64,000 nt of DNA from Achromobacter sp. MYb9 (GCF_002975275.1 NZ_PCOQ01000011.1:124001-188000); one strand, 5' to 3'. Positions 1-7,642 are shown, numbered from the stretch's first letter. A program made the numbers and translations. The notes: generated by a model from the letters alone, not told the origin.

Positions 1-130
1 TCAATGCGAACATGCGCGTGCCGGCTGAATCGGTCACGCCGTAGTGGTGGTGTGCGTGAGCAAGCGCGGCCTGCCCGTGCGCAGCTTCGTCTAGCGCCAC
101 CCTTACCCGTTCAATCGTCTTTCTGAACAT
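1..130 (-). CDS. hypothetical protein, N-terminal part only
   Basis: An open frame starts at the ATG complementary to 128-130 and runs off the left edge of the window, giving 43 residues with no stop. The protein begins MFRKTIERVRVALDEA and then has a histidine-rich stretch (AHAHHHYG). A strong purine-rich ribosome binding site (GGGAGAAAGGGG) lies just upstream of the ATG, which is the main support for a real start. The family is not recognisable from so little sequence. It would be the gene immediately downstream, on the same strand, of the ClpX-type zinc-finger gene, separated by about 580 bases without an obvious gene. Confidence 0.5.
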   Translation of the reverse strand, partial: MFRKTIERVRVALDEAAHGQAALAHAHHHYGVTDSAGTRMFAL

Positions 131-708
131 GCCCCTTTCTCCCAATACACGCCTTGGCGTCTTTTCTTTGCTGACCGGGCCTGAAGATCGTTAGCCCGAT
201 CGTGAACGGCTGGAATCGCTGGACTTTGTCTTCGCGGTGTTTGCCGCCAGTCCTGTTAGTCGCCGAGCCCGTGCCGATCTGGATCATGGAGAGAGGAGCG
301 GAAAGGGGCAGGAACGGAAGCCGCAGCCTTGCGCGCAGCGCAAGGACCGGGTGAGTACCTGGCGAAGCGAACCCCTTGGAGGGACGAACGCAGTGATACA
401 GTCGGCGTTTCTAGGGCGCGGGGACTGACAGGGCGCCAGGCTTGCGTGAGATAGCCAGAGAGGCGCAGGCGTGCCGCGCGGCGAGCGCCCCGAGCCCCTA
501 GGGCTCAAATTCGGCCGGAGGCCGTTGGCAAGCGGCAGCGCGCAGCGCCGCAAGGCGCGGAGGCGTAAGCCGACCAACGGGAGGGAAGGATGGAAGCCCC
601 ACGGGGGGCAAGACTGGCGGGGTTGGCCAGGCTTGACGCGCAGCGCGACAGCCCGACCCGCAGGCGCAGCCGGAGGGGCACGCCTAATGGGGAGTCGTGA
701 TCAGAACA
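131..708. other. gene-free GC-rich stretch with several hairpins
   Basis: No frame here reads like a protein: the open frames present are of biased, arginine- and proline-rich composition and have no ribosome binding site. The sequence is rich in self-complementary stretches, for example CTTGCGC-GCA-GCGCAAG at 328-344 and the palindrome GAGCCCCTAGGGCTC near 490-505. It could be a structured RNA, an origin or transfer region of the surrounding element, or simply decayed sequence. I do not recognise a known RNA family in it. Confidence 0.4.
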
Positions 709-1044
709 TCAGTGCTGAGATTTGGACCCCGGCGGCATCGAGACATTCAGCAAATCCAGGGCCTTATTTGCCCTATCCCGTGCGTCGGCGATAATTTCAT
801 TTTGCCGAGCGATGTACTCGTACAGAGCCTTGGGACTATGTTCAGCTTCGACCAAGCCCTGGTCATTGATGATATCCGTACACATATCAACGCACTCGTC
901 GCAGATCGTGAGCGCGCTGGCGCCAGGGCCATTTTCCCGCGCGATCAGCTTCCGGACTTCGTTCTGAGACTTATCGCAAAATGAGCAATGCAGCACGGTC
1001 GGCTGCTTTTTTCGCCGGGGGCTCTTTTTATTGTTTTCATCCAT
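709..1044 (-). CDS. stand-alone ClpX-type zinc-finger protein
   Basis: This 111-residue protein consists of a basic N-terminus followed by a C4 zinc finger almost identical in layout to the N-terminal domain of ClpX: C20-x2-C23, then [11 protein letters not shown], then C48-x2-C51 with the typical CDECVDMC sequence. In ClpX this domain dimerises and binds adaptors and substrates such as lambda O and MuA. Here the AAA+ ATPase domain is absent and the rest of the protein is a short helical tail. Such free zinc fingers occur as cargo on integrative elements and may recruit or compete for ClpX partners; that role is an inference. The ATG at 1044 was chosen over a TTG at 1065. Confidence 0.75.
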   Translation of the reverse strand: MDENNKKSPRRKKQPTVLHCSFCDKSQNEVRKLIARENGPGASALTICDECVDMCTDIINDQGLVEAEHSPKALYEYIARQNEIIADARDRANKALDLLNVSMPPGSKSQH

Positions 1045-1198
1045 TGGGCGCAGGGTCCGCGTCAACGCATCGCTAGGTCAGAGTAGGTGCGCAATCTAGC
1101 ACAAGCCCTGGCAGTCCGGATGGGTACTTTTCCTAGTTGCGTACCGGCATTCTTGACGCGTATTGCATCCGATAGTTCTTTGAACAGGGAGAGTCACG

Positions 1199-1420
1199 TT
1201 GGATGGAACCATGATCATCAACGGTGTCCGTGCGGCCTACAGGACGATTCAAACGCCGAATGGGAAAGGGGTGATAGCGGAAGTGCAATATGCCGCCAGC
1301 GGACCATGGGAGTGCGTCGGTGGGCCCAACACGGTTTTCGCTGACGACGCCTCAGCCCGCCGTGCGATACAAAATCATGTGGCCGCGGACTGGTCTAAGA
1401 GGATGAACCCGAGCCGGTGA
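1199..1420 (+). CDS. small hypothetical protein
   Basis: A 73-residue product without a recognisable domain: MIINGVRAAYRTIQ near the start, no membrane segment, no cysteine pair. The sequence GGGAGAG at 1187-1193 is well placed for a TTG start at 1199; an in-frame ATG at 1211 is the alternative and would remove four residues. It is divergent from the ClpX-type zinc finger and converges on the gene at 1491-1946, with a strong hairpin between them. It looks like one of the many small unknown genes of integrative elements. Confidence 0.5.
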   Translation: MDGTMIINGVRAAYRTIQTPNGKGVIAEVQYAASGPWECVGGPNTVFADDASARRAIQNHVAADWSKRMNPSR

Positions 1421-1460
1421 CTCCATGTCCGCGGCACCGGCCATTTTGCCGTAACGAGAC

Positions 1461-1482
1461 AGCCAGGCCGCCAGGCCTGGCT
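1461..1482. terminator. probable bidirectional terminator hairpin
   Basis: AGCCAGGCC and GGCCTGGCT form a perfect 9-bp stem around a 4-base loop, between the ends of the convergent genes at 1199-1420 and 1491-1946. The following T-tract is poor on both strands, so termination is inferred from position and stem strength. Confidence 0.5.
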
Positions 1483-1490
1483 ATGCCGTT

Positions 1491-1946
1491 TCAGCCGTTT
1501 CGGTGATGGTCCACCATGCCGGCCAAGTACGCCGCCCGCAATGCCCTCCAAAGAGTCCACACCGGTATTTCGCGATAGTCCTTCGAACGGATCCGCCGAA
1601 GTTCGAACGATTCAACGTCCAGGATCTCAAGCCCTATGTTTTCGATGGCCTGCCCTGCGGCCTCGGACAGTTGCGGCATTGCCATGGGTGGTGACTCCGT
1701 GCTCAGCTCGCCCAGCACCTTGCTGGCCAGCTCGTTGAGGTTGACTTTCGAATTGGCGATGGCTTGCACCTCGTCGAGAGGCAAGGATTCAATGAATTGC
1801 GCCATGCGCCGCTCGCTTTCCCGCGCCGCCAGCGCCGCCCAGGCGCCGCAGGCAGCGATCGCGGACAAGCCGGCCAGGTTGTTGCCTCCGTAGCCTTGCA
1901 GGTATGCAATCAGCCCACGCTTCATTTCGCTTTCATCCCGGCTCAT
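1491..1946 (-). CDS. hypothetical protein coupled to a DNA methyltransferase
   Basis: This 151-residue protein begins MSRDESEMKRGLIAYLQGYG. Its start codon overlaps the stop codon of the methyltransferase at 1943-2590 in an ATGA arrangement, so the two are translationally coupled and probably act together or are at least co-expressed. It has a weakly hydrophobic stretch around residues 24-42 (GLSAIAACGAWAALAA) and otherwise predicted helices. There is no motif that I can name. The longer frame reading upstream through the methyltransferase gene is a shadow. Confidence 0.7.
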   Translation of the reverse strand: MSRDESEMKRGLIAYLQGYGGNNLAGLSAIAACGAWAALAARESERRMAQFIESLPLDEVQAIANSKVNLNELASKVLGELSTESPPMAMPQLSEAAGQAIENIGLEILDVESFELRRIRSKDYREIPVWTLWRALRAAYLAGMVDHHRNG

Positions 1947-2590
1947 GCTGCAATCCTGTCTTGTTTGGCCAGCGCCAGGCGCTGCACGGCGGCGTCGTGA
2001 TACTTCGGGTCCATTTCGACCCCGTAGAAGCGCCGGCCGGTTTGGCGGGCGGCCACGCACGTCGAGCCGGAGCCAGCGAAGGGGTCTAGAACGATGTCGC
2101 GCGGGCGGCTGAAGGTTTCGATCAGCGGCGCCAGGCATTCGACCGGCTTTTGGGTCGGATGATGGCGATTGCCGGTGTACTTCCACGGCATTACGTCGGG
2201 CAAGGGCGTGGCCGGCACGGCCGGCTGGCCCTTGGCCAGCAGATAGGCCGACTCGTGCTGGTACGCCAAGAACCGCGCCTTGGATTGGTATTGCTTGGCG
2301 AACACGATGTGGCCGACCACACGAAAGCCCGCCGCGCGCCAGGCGGCGAAGAAGCGATCGACGCGGTTCCAGCCGTAGAACGAAATGCAAAACGCATCGT
2401 CGCGAAGCACTCGGAACATTTGTGCGAACGCCGGCGTCATCCATTCGTCGGTGCGATCGTTGGCAATGCTCCGGCCGGAGCGGTCCACGTAGTTAACGAG
2501 GTACGGCGGATCGGTCAACACTAGGTCGACGCAACGATCTGGCAAGGTGGGAAGGACGGACAGGCAATCGCCCAGGACAACACGACTCAT
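1943..2590 (-). CDS. site-specific DNA methyltransferase, beta class (N4-cytosine or N6-adenine)
   Basis: The 215-residue protein has the two signature motifs of an amino-methyltransferase in beta order: the catalytic TDPPY at residues 26-30 near the N-terminus and the AdoMet-binding DPFAGSGST at residues 169-177 near the C-terminus. Between them lies a short target-recognition region. The ATG at 2590 is preceded by AAGGAG at a good distance; the longer upstream reading lacks one. There is no restriction endonuclease beside it, so it is an orphan methylase, typical of mobile elements that mask themselves from host restriction, in keeping with the ArdB/KlcA gene nearby. Whether it methylates adenine or cytosine cannot be told from the sequence. 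Confidence 0.9.
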   Translation of the reverse strand: MSRVVLGDCLSVLPTLPDRCVDLVLTDPPYLVNYVDRSGRSIANDRTDEWMTPAFAQMFRVLRDDAFCISFYGWNRVDRFFAAWRAAGFRVVGHIVFAKQYQSKARFLAYQHESAYLLAKGQPAVPATPLPDVMPWKYTGNRHHPTQKPVECLAPLIETFSRPRDIVLDPFAGSGSTCVAARQTGRRFYGVEMDPKYHDAAVQRLALAKQDRIAA

Positions 2591-2679
2591 GGTTGGCTCC
2601 TTGCGTGCAGCAATGTCAGCCGATCTGCATTGCACTGCACGGGGCAGGCGGGCGCAGCCCACGAAAGCGCGGTCAAGCG

Positions 2680-2727
2680 ACGTGGAATAAATAGCGAACG
2701 CAGTGAGCGGTTTATGCCGCGAAAGCC
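2680..2727 (-). repeat. repeated upstream element, copy 1
   Basis: About 48 bases beginning GACGTGGAAT and ending TGCCGCGAAAGCC on the plus strand recur at 4593-4640 with roughly 80 percent identity. Both copies lie about 85-90 bases upstream of a minus-strand gene (the methyltransferase here, the antirestriction gene there), so the element probably carries a shared promoter or operator. Confidence 0.65.
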
Positions 2728-2890
2728 CTTGAAGATGGGGCCGCGGCTACAAAGCCATGCGCAGCGGCCCTAGCGTCCGTGCGGGAGTGGGATGCGACTG
2801 TATGCTCCGTGCAGTGCTTGTTGGTCTGCATGTGCCGAAGGTGGCGCGTCGCCGGCGCGCCAGGCCCCGAGAGGGGCCATCGCAACCTCG

Positions 2891-3790
2891 CTAAAAGAGC
2901 GACATCTGGCCAGCGGCAGCAGCTTGGCGGATGGCCTTTGGAATGGCCTGCGGCGGCGCATCGATCTCAGCCGATGGACTGTCGGCCGCCACCTGGTCGA
3001 CATGGATCTCGTCCATGGCCGCCGGCGCCTGCAGTAGCGCCCGAGCGCCCTCCTCCGCTTCGCGACGGCGAAGCCGCGCGCCCCAGCCGCCCAGGATGTG
3101 TGCGGGCGTAAACCACTGCTCCCGGCACTCGCCCGTGAGGCCGTTGCCATGAATCACCACGGCCGGCACGTGCAAGAGCGCCAGCTGAATGAATGTCATA
3201 TGCACGCAGCGCTGATCGATGTCGATTGCAGTCGCGTGCATGCACTGCTGATGGTTCAGCTGCGCATCGTGCATCGCGTGCGCCGCCGCGATCAACATGC
3301 CGCCGGCGCCGCAGGCCGGCTCCAGTACGCGGACGAAACCGTTCGCGCTCGTCTTGTCGACCAGATCCGTGCCATTGCCCATCATCATGTTGCCCATCAG
3401 GCGCGACACCTCATAGGGCGTGAAGAATTGCCCGGCGCCAGCGTTGCCCATGTCGAGCATCATGAACGTGCTCCCCAGCACGTCGCCAAAGTCTGCTGCC
3501 TGAACCCGGACCTCGTAGGCCATGACCAGGTGCGAGAACGCTTGGACGAGCTGGTCGAGTTCGACTCGCTCGTACTGAGCGATCACCTGCAGGTAGCGCT
3601 GTTCGCGCGCCTCGCGCAGCGCCAGATCTGCTCGGGCCAATGCGATCGCGCAGATCTCCACCCAATCGCTCCAGACGCGGTCGATGCCGCGCGTATGCGC
3701 AACCTGCCGAATGAGGCTGACGATTTCCTTCTGATGGGCGTCCGCGCTGTTCAGGAATCGGCGTTGTTGTGCATTTGAGGTTTTGGCCAT
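2891..3790 (-). CDS. N6-DNA-methylase-like protein lacking the NPPY motif
   Basis: This 299-residue protein resembles the methylase subunit of type I restriction systems. A helical N-terminus is followed by GQFFTPYEVSRLM, the usual lead-in of HsdM-like proteins, and then AdoMet-binding motif I as LEPACGAGGMLIAAA. After the next strand (ATAIDID) the expected catalytic NPPF or NPPY is not present; the protein continues into HGNGLTGE, a region with WFTPAHILGGW, and an alanine- and proline-rich tail ending GQMSLF. It may bind AdoMet without methylating DNA. The ATG at 3790 has GGAGAG upstream. It sits between the orphan methylase and the antirestriction gene, in the same orientation. Confidence 0.8.
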   Translation of the reverse strand: MAKTSNAQQRRFLNSADAHQKEIVSLIRQVAHTRGIDRVWSDWVEICAIALARADLALREAREQRYLQVIAQYERVELDQLVQAFSHLVMAYEVRVQAADFGDVLGSTFMMLDMGNAGAGQFFTPYEVSRLMGNMMMGNGTDLVDKTSANGFVRVLEPACGAGGMLIAAAHAMHDAQLNHQQCMHATAIDIDQRCVHMTFIQLALLHVPAVVIHGNGLTGECREQWFTPAHILGGWGARLRRREAEEGARALLQAPAAMDEIHVDQVAADSPSAEIDAPPQAIPKAIRQAAAAGQMSLF

Positions 3791-4059
3791 GTGGTCTCTC
3801 CGGTTGCCAGGGCGGGAATGCCCGGAACTTGAGAGGCACGGCGCAGCGCAGCGCTCAAGTGTCGAAGACGGCCAGCGGCCGCAAGTGGCGGCGGCGCAGC
3901 CGGCGTCGCGCCGCACTTGAACGCGAGAACGCCGTGGCACACTGACCGGGAATGCAGACCCGCCACCCCGTATGGCTTTCAACGGTCCAACTTCAAAGCG
4001 CAGCCGTTCCCCTGCAGCGTCACTTAGCAGGGGCGGAGCCACGATGGCCTGATGGCGCT
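3791..4059. other. gene-free intergenic stretch
   Basis: No supported gene lies between the methylase-like gene and the terminator of the antirestriction gene. The stretch is GC-rich and contains short self-complementary blocks such as GGCCGC and GGCGCC. It must hold the promoter of the methylase-like gene, but no clear -35/-10 pair stands out. Confidence 0.4.
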
Positions 4060-4089
4060 CAGAAGAAGAAAGGCCCGCCGAAGCGGGCC
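4060..4089 (-). terminator. rho-independent terminator of the antirestriction gene
   Basis: On the minus strand GGCCCGC-TTCG-GCGGGCC is followed by TTTCTTCTTC, a classic stem, tetraloop and T-tract. It begins only 10 bases after the stop codon of the ArdB/KlcA gene. Confidence 0.85.
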
Positions 4090-4098
4090 GGAATGGCG

Positions 4099-4509
4099 TC
4101 AATCGATCGCCGCGAAGATGGCATTTGCCTCGGCGTGTTCGCGGGCGAAGTCGCGCAGGGCGTGGTACTTCTCGGCCAGGTCGTCGCTGCGGTACTGGCT
4201 GCACAGTTCGCACAGGACGTACAGCGTTGCCACGATGCCGACGGCGTCCGCCGACATGGTCCGGTCGCACCAGTTCATCGGCCATACGATGTGAAGCGTC
4301 TCGTAGTCGGCCGGCGCCATGTAGAAGCCGTTCGGGATTTCGTAGTAGTGCCAGTAGCCGCCACGGTAATCCTTGGCCAGGCGATCGAGCCAACCGTAGA
4401 TCGAGATTTCGCCGCGCAGCATCAGACGGGGGCCAAAGTGTTTGGGAAGGAAGGCCAGGCGCTCGTTATCTGGAACCAGGCGGGCTTCAGTGAGAGTGGC
4501 TTGCGTCAT
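4099..4509 (-). CDS. ardB: antirestriction protein, ArdB/KlcA family
   Basis: The 136-residue protein matches the ArdB/KlcA family along its whole length: RLVPDNERLAFLPKHFG, then RGEISIYGWLDRLAKDY, GGYWHYYEIPNGFYMAP and WCDRTMSADAVGIVATL. These proteins, carried by plasmids and integrative elements, relieve type I restriction of incoming DNA without mimicking DNA by a highly acidic surface as ArdA does. The ATG at 4509 was chosen because family members start just before the RLVP motif. Its own terminator follows, and the repeated upstream element at 4593-4640 probably drives it. It marks this region as mobile-element DNA. Confidence 0.92.
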   Translation of the reverse strand: MTQATLTEARLVPDNERLAFLPKHFGPRLMLRGEISIYGWLDRLAKDYRGGYWHYYEIPNGFYMAPADYETLHIVWPMNWCDRTMSADAVGIVATLYVLCELCSQYRSDDLAEKYHALRDFAREHAEANAIFAAID

Positions 4510-4592
4510 GTCGTGCTCCTTGGAAGTGGGTCCCGGCTCGGTGGCGGGACGGGAGCACTGGCGCCCTGCGGAACAAGCGCCGCAGGCAAGGG

Positions 4593-4640
4593 GACGTGGA
4601 ATATAAAGCGAGCGCAGCGAGCGGCTATATGCCGCGAAAG
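4593..4640 (-). repeat. repeated upstream element, copy 2
   Basis: Second copy of the element at 2680-2727, with the same flanks (GACGTGGAAT and TGCCGCGAAAGCC) and a variable centre rich in GCGAGCGCAGCGAGCGG. It lies about 85 bases upstream of the ardB start. Confidence 0.65.
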
Positions 4641-4795
4641 CCGCTTGCGTGTGGCGCGCGCAGGGCAAAGATGCGCCCAGGGCCTGACACCTAGCCAGGC
4701 CCGCCGCCCAGGTCTCGGCACTGCAGCCGTCACCCCGCATCGTCAAGTACCATGAGACATTGACCCAACCCCTAATTCGAAGGCACTAGATCAGG

Positions 4796-5746
4796 ATGCC
4801 CGTATCCTCAGAAAAGCTAACACTGGTCAAGTCGAGACTAATGTTGGCCCAGCGCATTCTGGAAGACTCCGATCTCCTGCCCGGAGCCGACGCCATCAGT
4901 TATGGCACTCATGAAAGACATGAGCGAGAAGCGCTCGTTGTGTACCTGTTGCTGACGTGCTTTGATACGCTAGGCCAGGCGGAAGAGTATTTGCCGTTCA
5001 GAAACTGGATAAGCAGTAAGCAGGAAAGACACCTTCACGAGGTCGCAAAAGCCCTTGCGGATGAACCGGAGATGGTCGCGCAAGGTCCGACACAAGCGAC
5101 CCAGGCCCTGCTTGCGCGTCACACCGAGTTATATGGCGTAGGTAATGCCTTTCGCAACGGAATCAACTATCTCGAGGAAGGCGCGAGGAATTGGCTGTTC
5201 TCGTCCATTTCAGTGGGCAAACTTCCCGAAGAAGCGCGAGTAAATACCCACACAAGCTACCCATCGATACCCCTCGAGAATCAGGCGGTCGAACATGAGC
5301 TGAAGACTACATACTTGTACAAGCTACGCAACGAATTCACCCACGAACTGAGCCAGCGTCAGTTTTGCTCTACGCCTCAAAATTCGTTTATCGCGCGACA
5401 GTTGCTGCGACTCCCCCCCGACGACACTACGCATATCGCGTCCTGGCTCGCAGCTGTGACTGCCAGCGGGCTTGTCCAGTGCGGTGGATCTCATCATGAA
5501 CGCCGCGGATCCAAGTATGGGCTTATTTCTTACACGGTTAGCGATTGGCCCTTCGTGCTCTTTGAAGTCCTCTATTCTGCGATAGGTGTCCCGTTTTCGC
5601 GAACATCCATCAAGCTCAATTTCTTCATCTTGGACTCAAGCCGAGGCGTTGATACCGTCAGCATGCAGATCCTGCCATCGGTCTCGTTCGCGCAGCTCCC
5701 TACAACACTACAAGCCCTCGGAGCACATATGGCGTCCTGGCCCTGA
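4796..5746 (+). CDS. uncharacterised protein with a possible HEPN RNase motif
   Basis: This 316-residue protein has no strong match that I can name. Residues 174-186 read LYKLRNEFTHELS, containing R178-N-E-F-T-H183, which fits the R-x4-6-H signature of HEPN domains, where the residue after the arginine is usually polar. HEPN proteins are mostly metal-independent RNases in toxin-antitoxin, Abi and anti-phage systems. The C-terminal third (residues 200-316) is of mixed alpha/beta character and unknown. It is monocistronic, divergent from ardB and surrounded by methylase and antirestriction genes, a place where defence genes are common. The HEPN call is an inference from one motif. Confidence 0.7.
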   Translation: MPVSSEKLTLVKSRLMLAQRILEDSDLLPGADAISYGTHERHEREALVVYLLLTCFDTLGQAEEYLPFRNWISSKQERHLHEVAKALADEPEMVAQGPTQATQALLARHTELYGVGNAFRNGINYLEEGARNWLFSSISVGKLPEEARVNTHTSYPSIPLENQAVEHELKTTYLYKLRNEFTHELSQRQFCSTPQNSFIARQLLRLPPDDTTHIASWLAAVTASGLVQCGGSHHERRGSKYGLISYTVSDWPFVLFEVLYSAIGVPFSRTSIKLNFFILDSSRGVDTVSMQILPSVSFAQLPTTLQALGAHMASWP

Positions 5747-5855
5747 TCTCGTCCTTCAGACGCGAACCCGCCCTTGTGGGCTGAAGATGTCCCGCCGGCA
5801 TTTCGACGTGCGCACGTATGTACTACCGCCACATTTATCTCGCAAGGGGCAATCG

Positions 5856-6053
5856 ATGTGTAATCGATTCGTCCAGGAGTCAGATCCGCAGGATTACCTC
5901 GAGCGGATCTTGACCCACCAAAGTCAGGCCTTCGCGGCCCCAGCGGGGCCGCAATTCAACATACCTCCGGGCACGCGCCCGCTGACTGCTCTGCGTCGAG
6001 CCGATGTCCCCACACTGTCCTGTAGCCAGGTAGGTCTGGTGGTTGTAACCTAG
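5856..6053 (+). pseudogene. truncated SRAP (YedK/HMCES-type) protein
   Basis: The ATG at 5856, preceded by AAGGGGC, opens a 65-residue frame MCNRFVQESDPQDYLERI that ends after FNIPPGTRPLTALRRADVP and a short unrelated tail. The initial M-C, whose cysteine becomes the N-terminal nucleophile, followed by RF and the N-P-T/P region, is typical of SOS-response-associated peptidase proteins, which crosslink to abasic sites in single-stranded DNA. Normal length is about 220 residues, so the asparagine, glutamate and histidine parts of the active site are missing. It is most likely a 5' remnant. An intact paralogue lies 720 bases downstream. Confidence 0.65.
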
Positions 6054-6079
6054 GCAGTCACACTTCCCATGACCTCACT

Positions 6080-6715
6080 ATGGCAACCGATGATCTAACC
6101 CGCATAGAAACTGTCGAAAATGCCCAAGGGGTTGCCACTGCATGGGCACACGAACGCCGCCTTGCGGTTCGTGATTTCGATGAGTTTGCAAGGGATTGGT
6201 TTTTGCGGGCAGCGCCTGAGAACCGGGTGCGAATAAATCTGCGGGCGACCCTGGAATCGTTTCATTCGGTCTGCAAGCACTATGAGACCGAATGGGCGAC
6301 AAATGTTGCTCTCCTTGCCGACTTGACGAGCAGTTGGAATCTGGAGACGGTCAAACACCTGGCGGTATTTAACGTTGCGGGTATTGCAGGCGCAGCGGCC
6401 CTTCTGACAAATCCTGCATACGCAAGTCAGATAGCCACGAAGCTAGCCCTACCCCTCTTCGCTGGCGGGCTGATAGCCGCTCTCTTAAATTTCTGGACGA
6501 ATACTCGGGGGAATGCCCTGGCCTATAGGCACGCCTTAAAGCAGCGACGTGCTGCCACCTCTGCTAGAGAATGGAAAGACGTCGGCGCTTTTTTGGAAGA
6601 ATTCAAGGGGAAATTCACCCCCACGGACTGGTTTTCGATTGCCGAAAGAGTGGGATGGTCTTCCGCAGCATTCGGCCTTGCAGGCGTAGCCTGCTTGGGT
6701 GTGTCCCTCATGTAA
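6080..6715 (+). CDS. uncharacterised membrane protein
   Basis: This 211-residue protein has a soluble N-terminal part of about 85 residues, then two closely spaced hydrophobic segments (about residues 92-114, AVFNVAGIAGAAALLT, and 122-138, LALPLFAGGLIAALL), a basic loop, and a last hydrophobic segment at the very C-terminus (SSAAFGLAGVACLGVSLM). I do not recognise a family. It sits between the truncated and the intact SRAP genes on the same strand. Small membrane proteins of this type are common in cargo regions and sometimes serve as membrane-disrupting effectors, but nothing here proves that. Confidence 0.65.
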   Translation: MATDDLTRIETVENAQGVATAWAHERRLAVRDFDEFARDWFLRAAPENRVRINLRATLESFHSVCKHYETEWATNVALLADLTSSWNLETVKHLAVFNVAGIAGAAALLTNPAYASQIATKLALPLFAGGLIAALLNFWTNTRGNALAYRHALKQRRAATSAREWKDVGAFLEEFKGKFTPTDWFSIAERVGWSSAAFGLAGVACLGVSLM

Positions 6716-6773
6716 CTTGGCGTCGCTTCTGCAAAACCCACGGCCAACATGACATGCAAGGAAGGCGGTCGAA

Positions 6774-7442
6774 ATGTGCAGCCACTATCAAACCCTGAAG
6801 GACGCCGAGCTTCTGCTCAAGAAGTTCGGCGTGCGCGAGAAGCCGGCCGCCGTCGGCAAGTACGATATCTGGCCGCGCTACCAGGGCGTGTTCGTGCGCC
6901 GGCCGGTGGAACATGACGCCGGCGACGAGGCAGTGCCAGAGCGGGAGGCCGTGGCCGGCCGCTGGGGTCTGATCAGCGCCATGACGAAAGCTGATGGCCT
7001 GGACAACGCCGGCAAGCTGTCCACATTCAACGCACGCAGCGAGACAGCGCCAAAATCCTTCACGTTCGGGAATGCGTGGCGCCGAGCACAGCATTGCATC
7101 ATTCCGGCCGACGCCATCTTCGAACCCGATTGGCGATCCGGCGTCGCGGTGGCTACGCGCTTCACACGGGACGATGGCGCGACGCTGGGCATTGCCGGTC
7201 TGTGGGATCGGTGGCGCGACGCCGCAGGCCAGATTCAAGAGAGTTACACCATGCTAACCATCAACGCGGACGAGGATCCACTGTTCCAGGACTACCACCA
7301 GGCGAGCAAGGAAAAGCGCATGGTCGTCATCCTGCCAGAGGGCGCGTACGGCGACTGGCTGACGGCGCCGGTTGGTGATACCCGCGATTTCCTGGTGACC
7401 TTTCCGGCTGATCGCTTGATAGCAGAAGCGCAGATCCAGTAG
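6774..7442 (+). CDS. SOS response-associated peptidase family protein (SRAP, YedK-like)
   Basis: The 222-residue protein has the SRAP layout: M1-C2 at the start, STFNARSE with N86, and FEPDW with E117. In YedK and HMCES the exposed Cys2 forms a thiazolidine crosslink with abasic sites in single-stranded DNA, assisted by the asparagine, glutamate and a histidine in the motif HDRMP. Here the corresponding segment reads KEKRMVVIL, so the histidine position is a glutamate (E180), although H175 is close by. AAGGAAGG lies 7-8 bases before the ATG. Element-borne SRAP proteins may protect single-stranded DNA during transfer; that is an inference. A LexA box lies beyond the next gene. Confidence 0.88.
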   Translation: MCSHYQTLKDAELLLKKFGVREKPAAVGKYDIWPRYQGVFVRRPVEHDAGDEAVPEREAVAGRWGLISAMTKADGLDNAGKLSTFNARSETAPKSFTFGNAWRRAQHCIIPADAIFEPDWRSGVAVATRFTRDDGATLGIAGLWDRWRDAAGQIQESYTMLTINADEDPLFQDYHQASKEKRMVVILPEGAYGDWLTAPVGDTRDFLVTFPADRLIAEAQIQ

Positions 7443-7444
7443 CC

Positions 7445-7642
7445 CTACCCCAATTTTTGCTTGTAGAGATCCTGCGCCGCCGCGAGCGAAGCACGCATGC
7501 CGTAGAGCGTGCCCCTGTCACCGTGGCTAAACCAGAGTTCGTACTGCCACATGCCCTCGACATAAACGCGGCAGATCGTCCAGCCGGGCGGGCCCTGCCA
7601 GTAGTAGTCGCCCTTCTGCATCCACTCCCCAGCGTCGGCCAT
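7445..7642 (-). CDS. small hypothetical protein
   Basis: A 65-residue product rich in aromatic residues (GDYYWQGPPGWTICRVYVEGMWQYELWFSHG). It converges on the SRAP gene, with only two bases between the stops, and is divergent from the LexA-box gene at 7736. No family name can be given. The regular spacing of aromatic and glycine residues suggests a small beta-sheet domain. Its promoter may overlap the LexA box at 7703-7718, in which case it too would respond to DNA damage. Confidence 0.6.
   Translation of the reverse strand: MADAGEWMQKGDYYWQGPPGWTICRVYVEGMWQYELWFSHGDRGTLYGMRASLAAAQDLYKQKLG

Noticed and set aside
1947-2444. N-terminal extension of the hypothetical gene at 1491-1946 through the methyltransferase gene
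   Set aside because: This part is the methyltransferase gene read in another frame, and the ATGA overlap gives a natural start.
3791-4393. N-terminal extension of the methylase-like frame to 4393
   Set aside because: The extension runs antisense-frame through the ardB gene and its terminator; a good start with GGAGAG lies at 3790.
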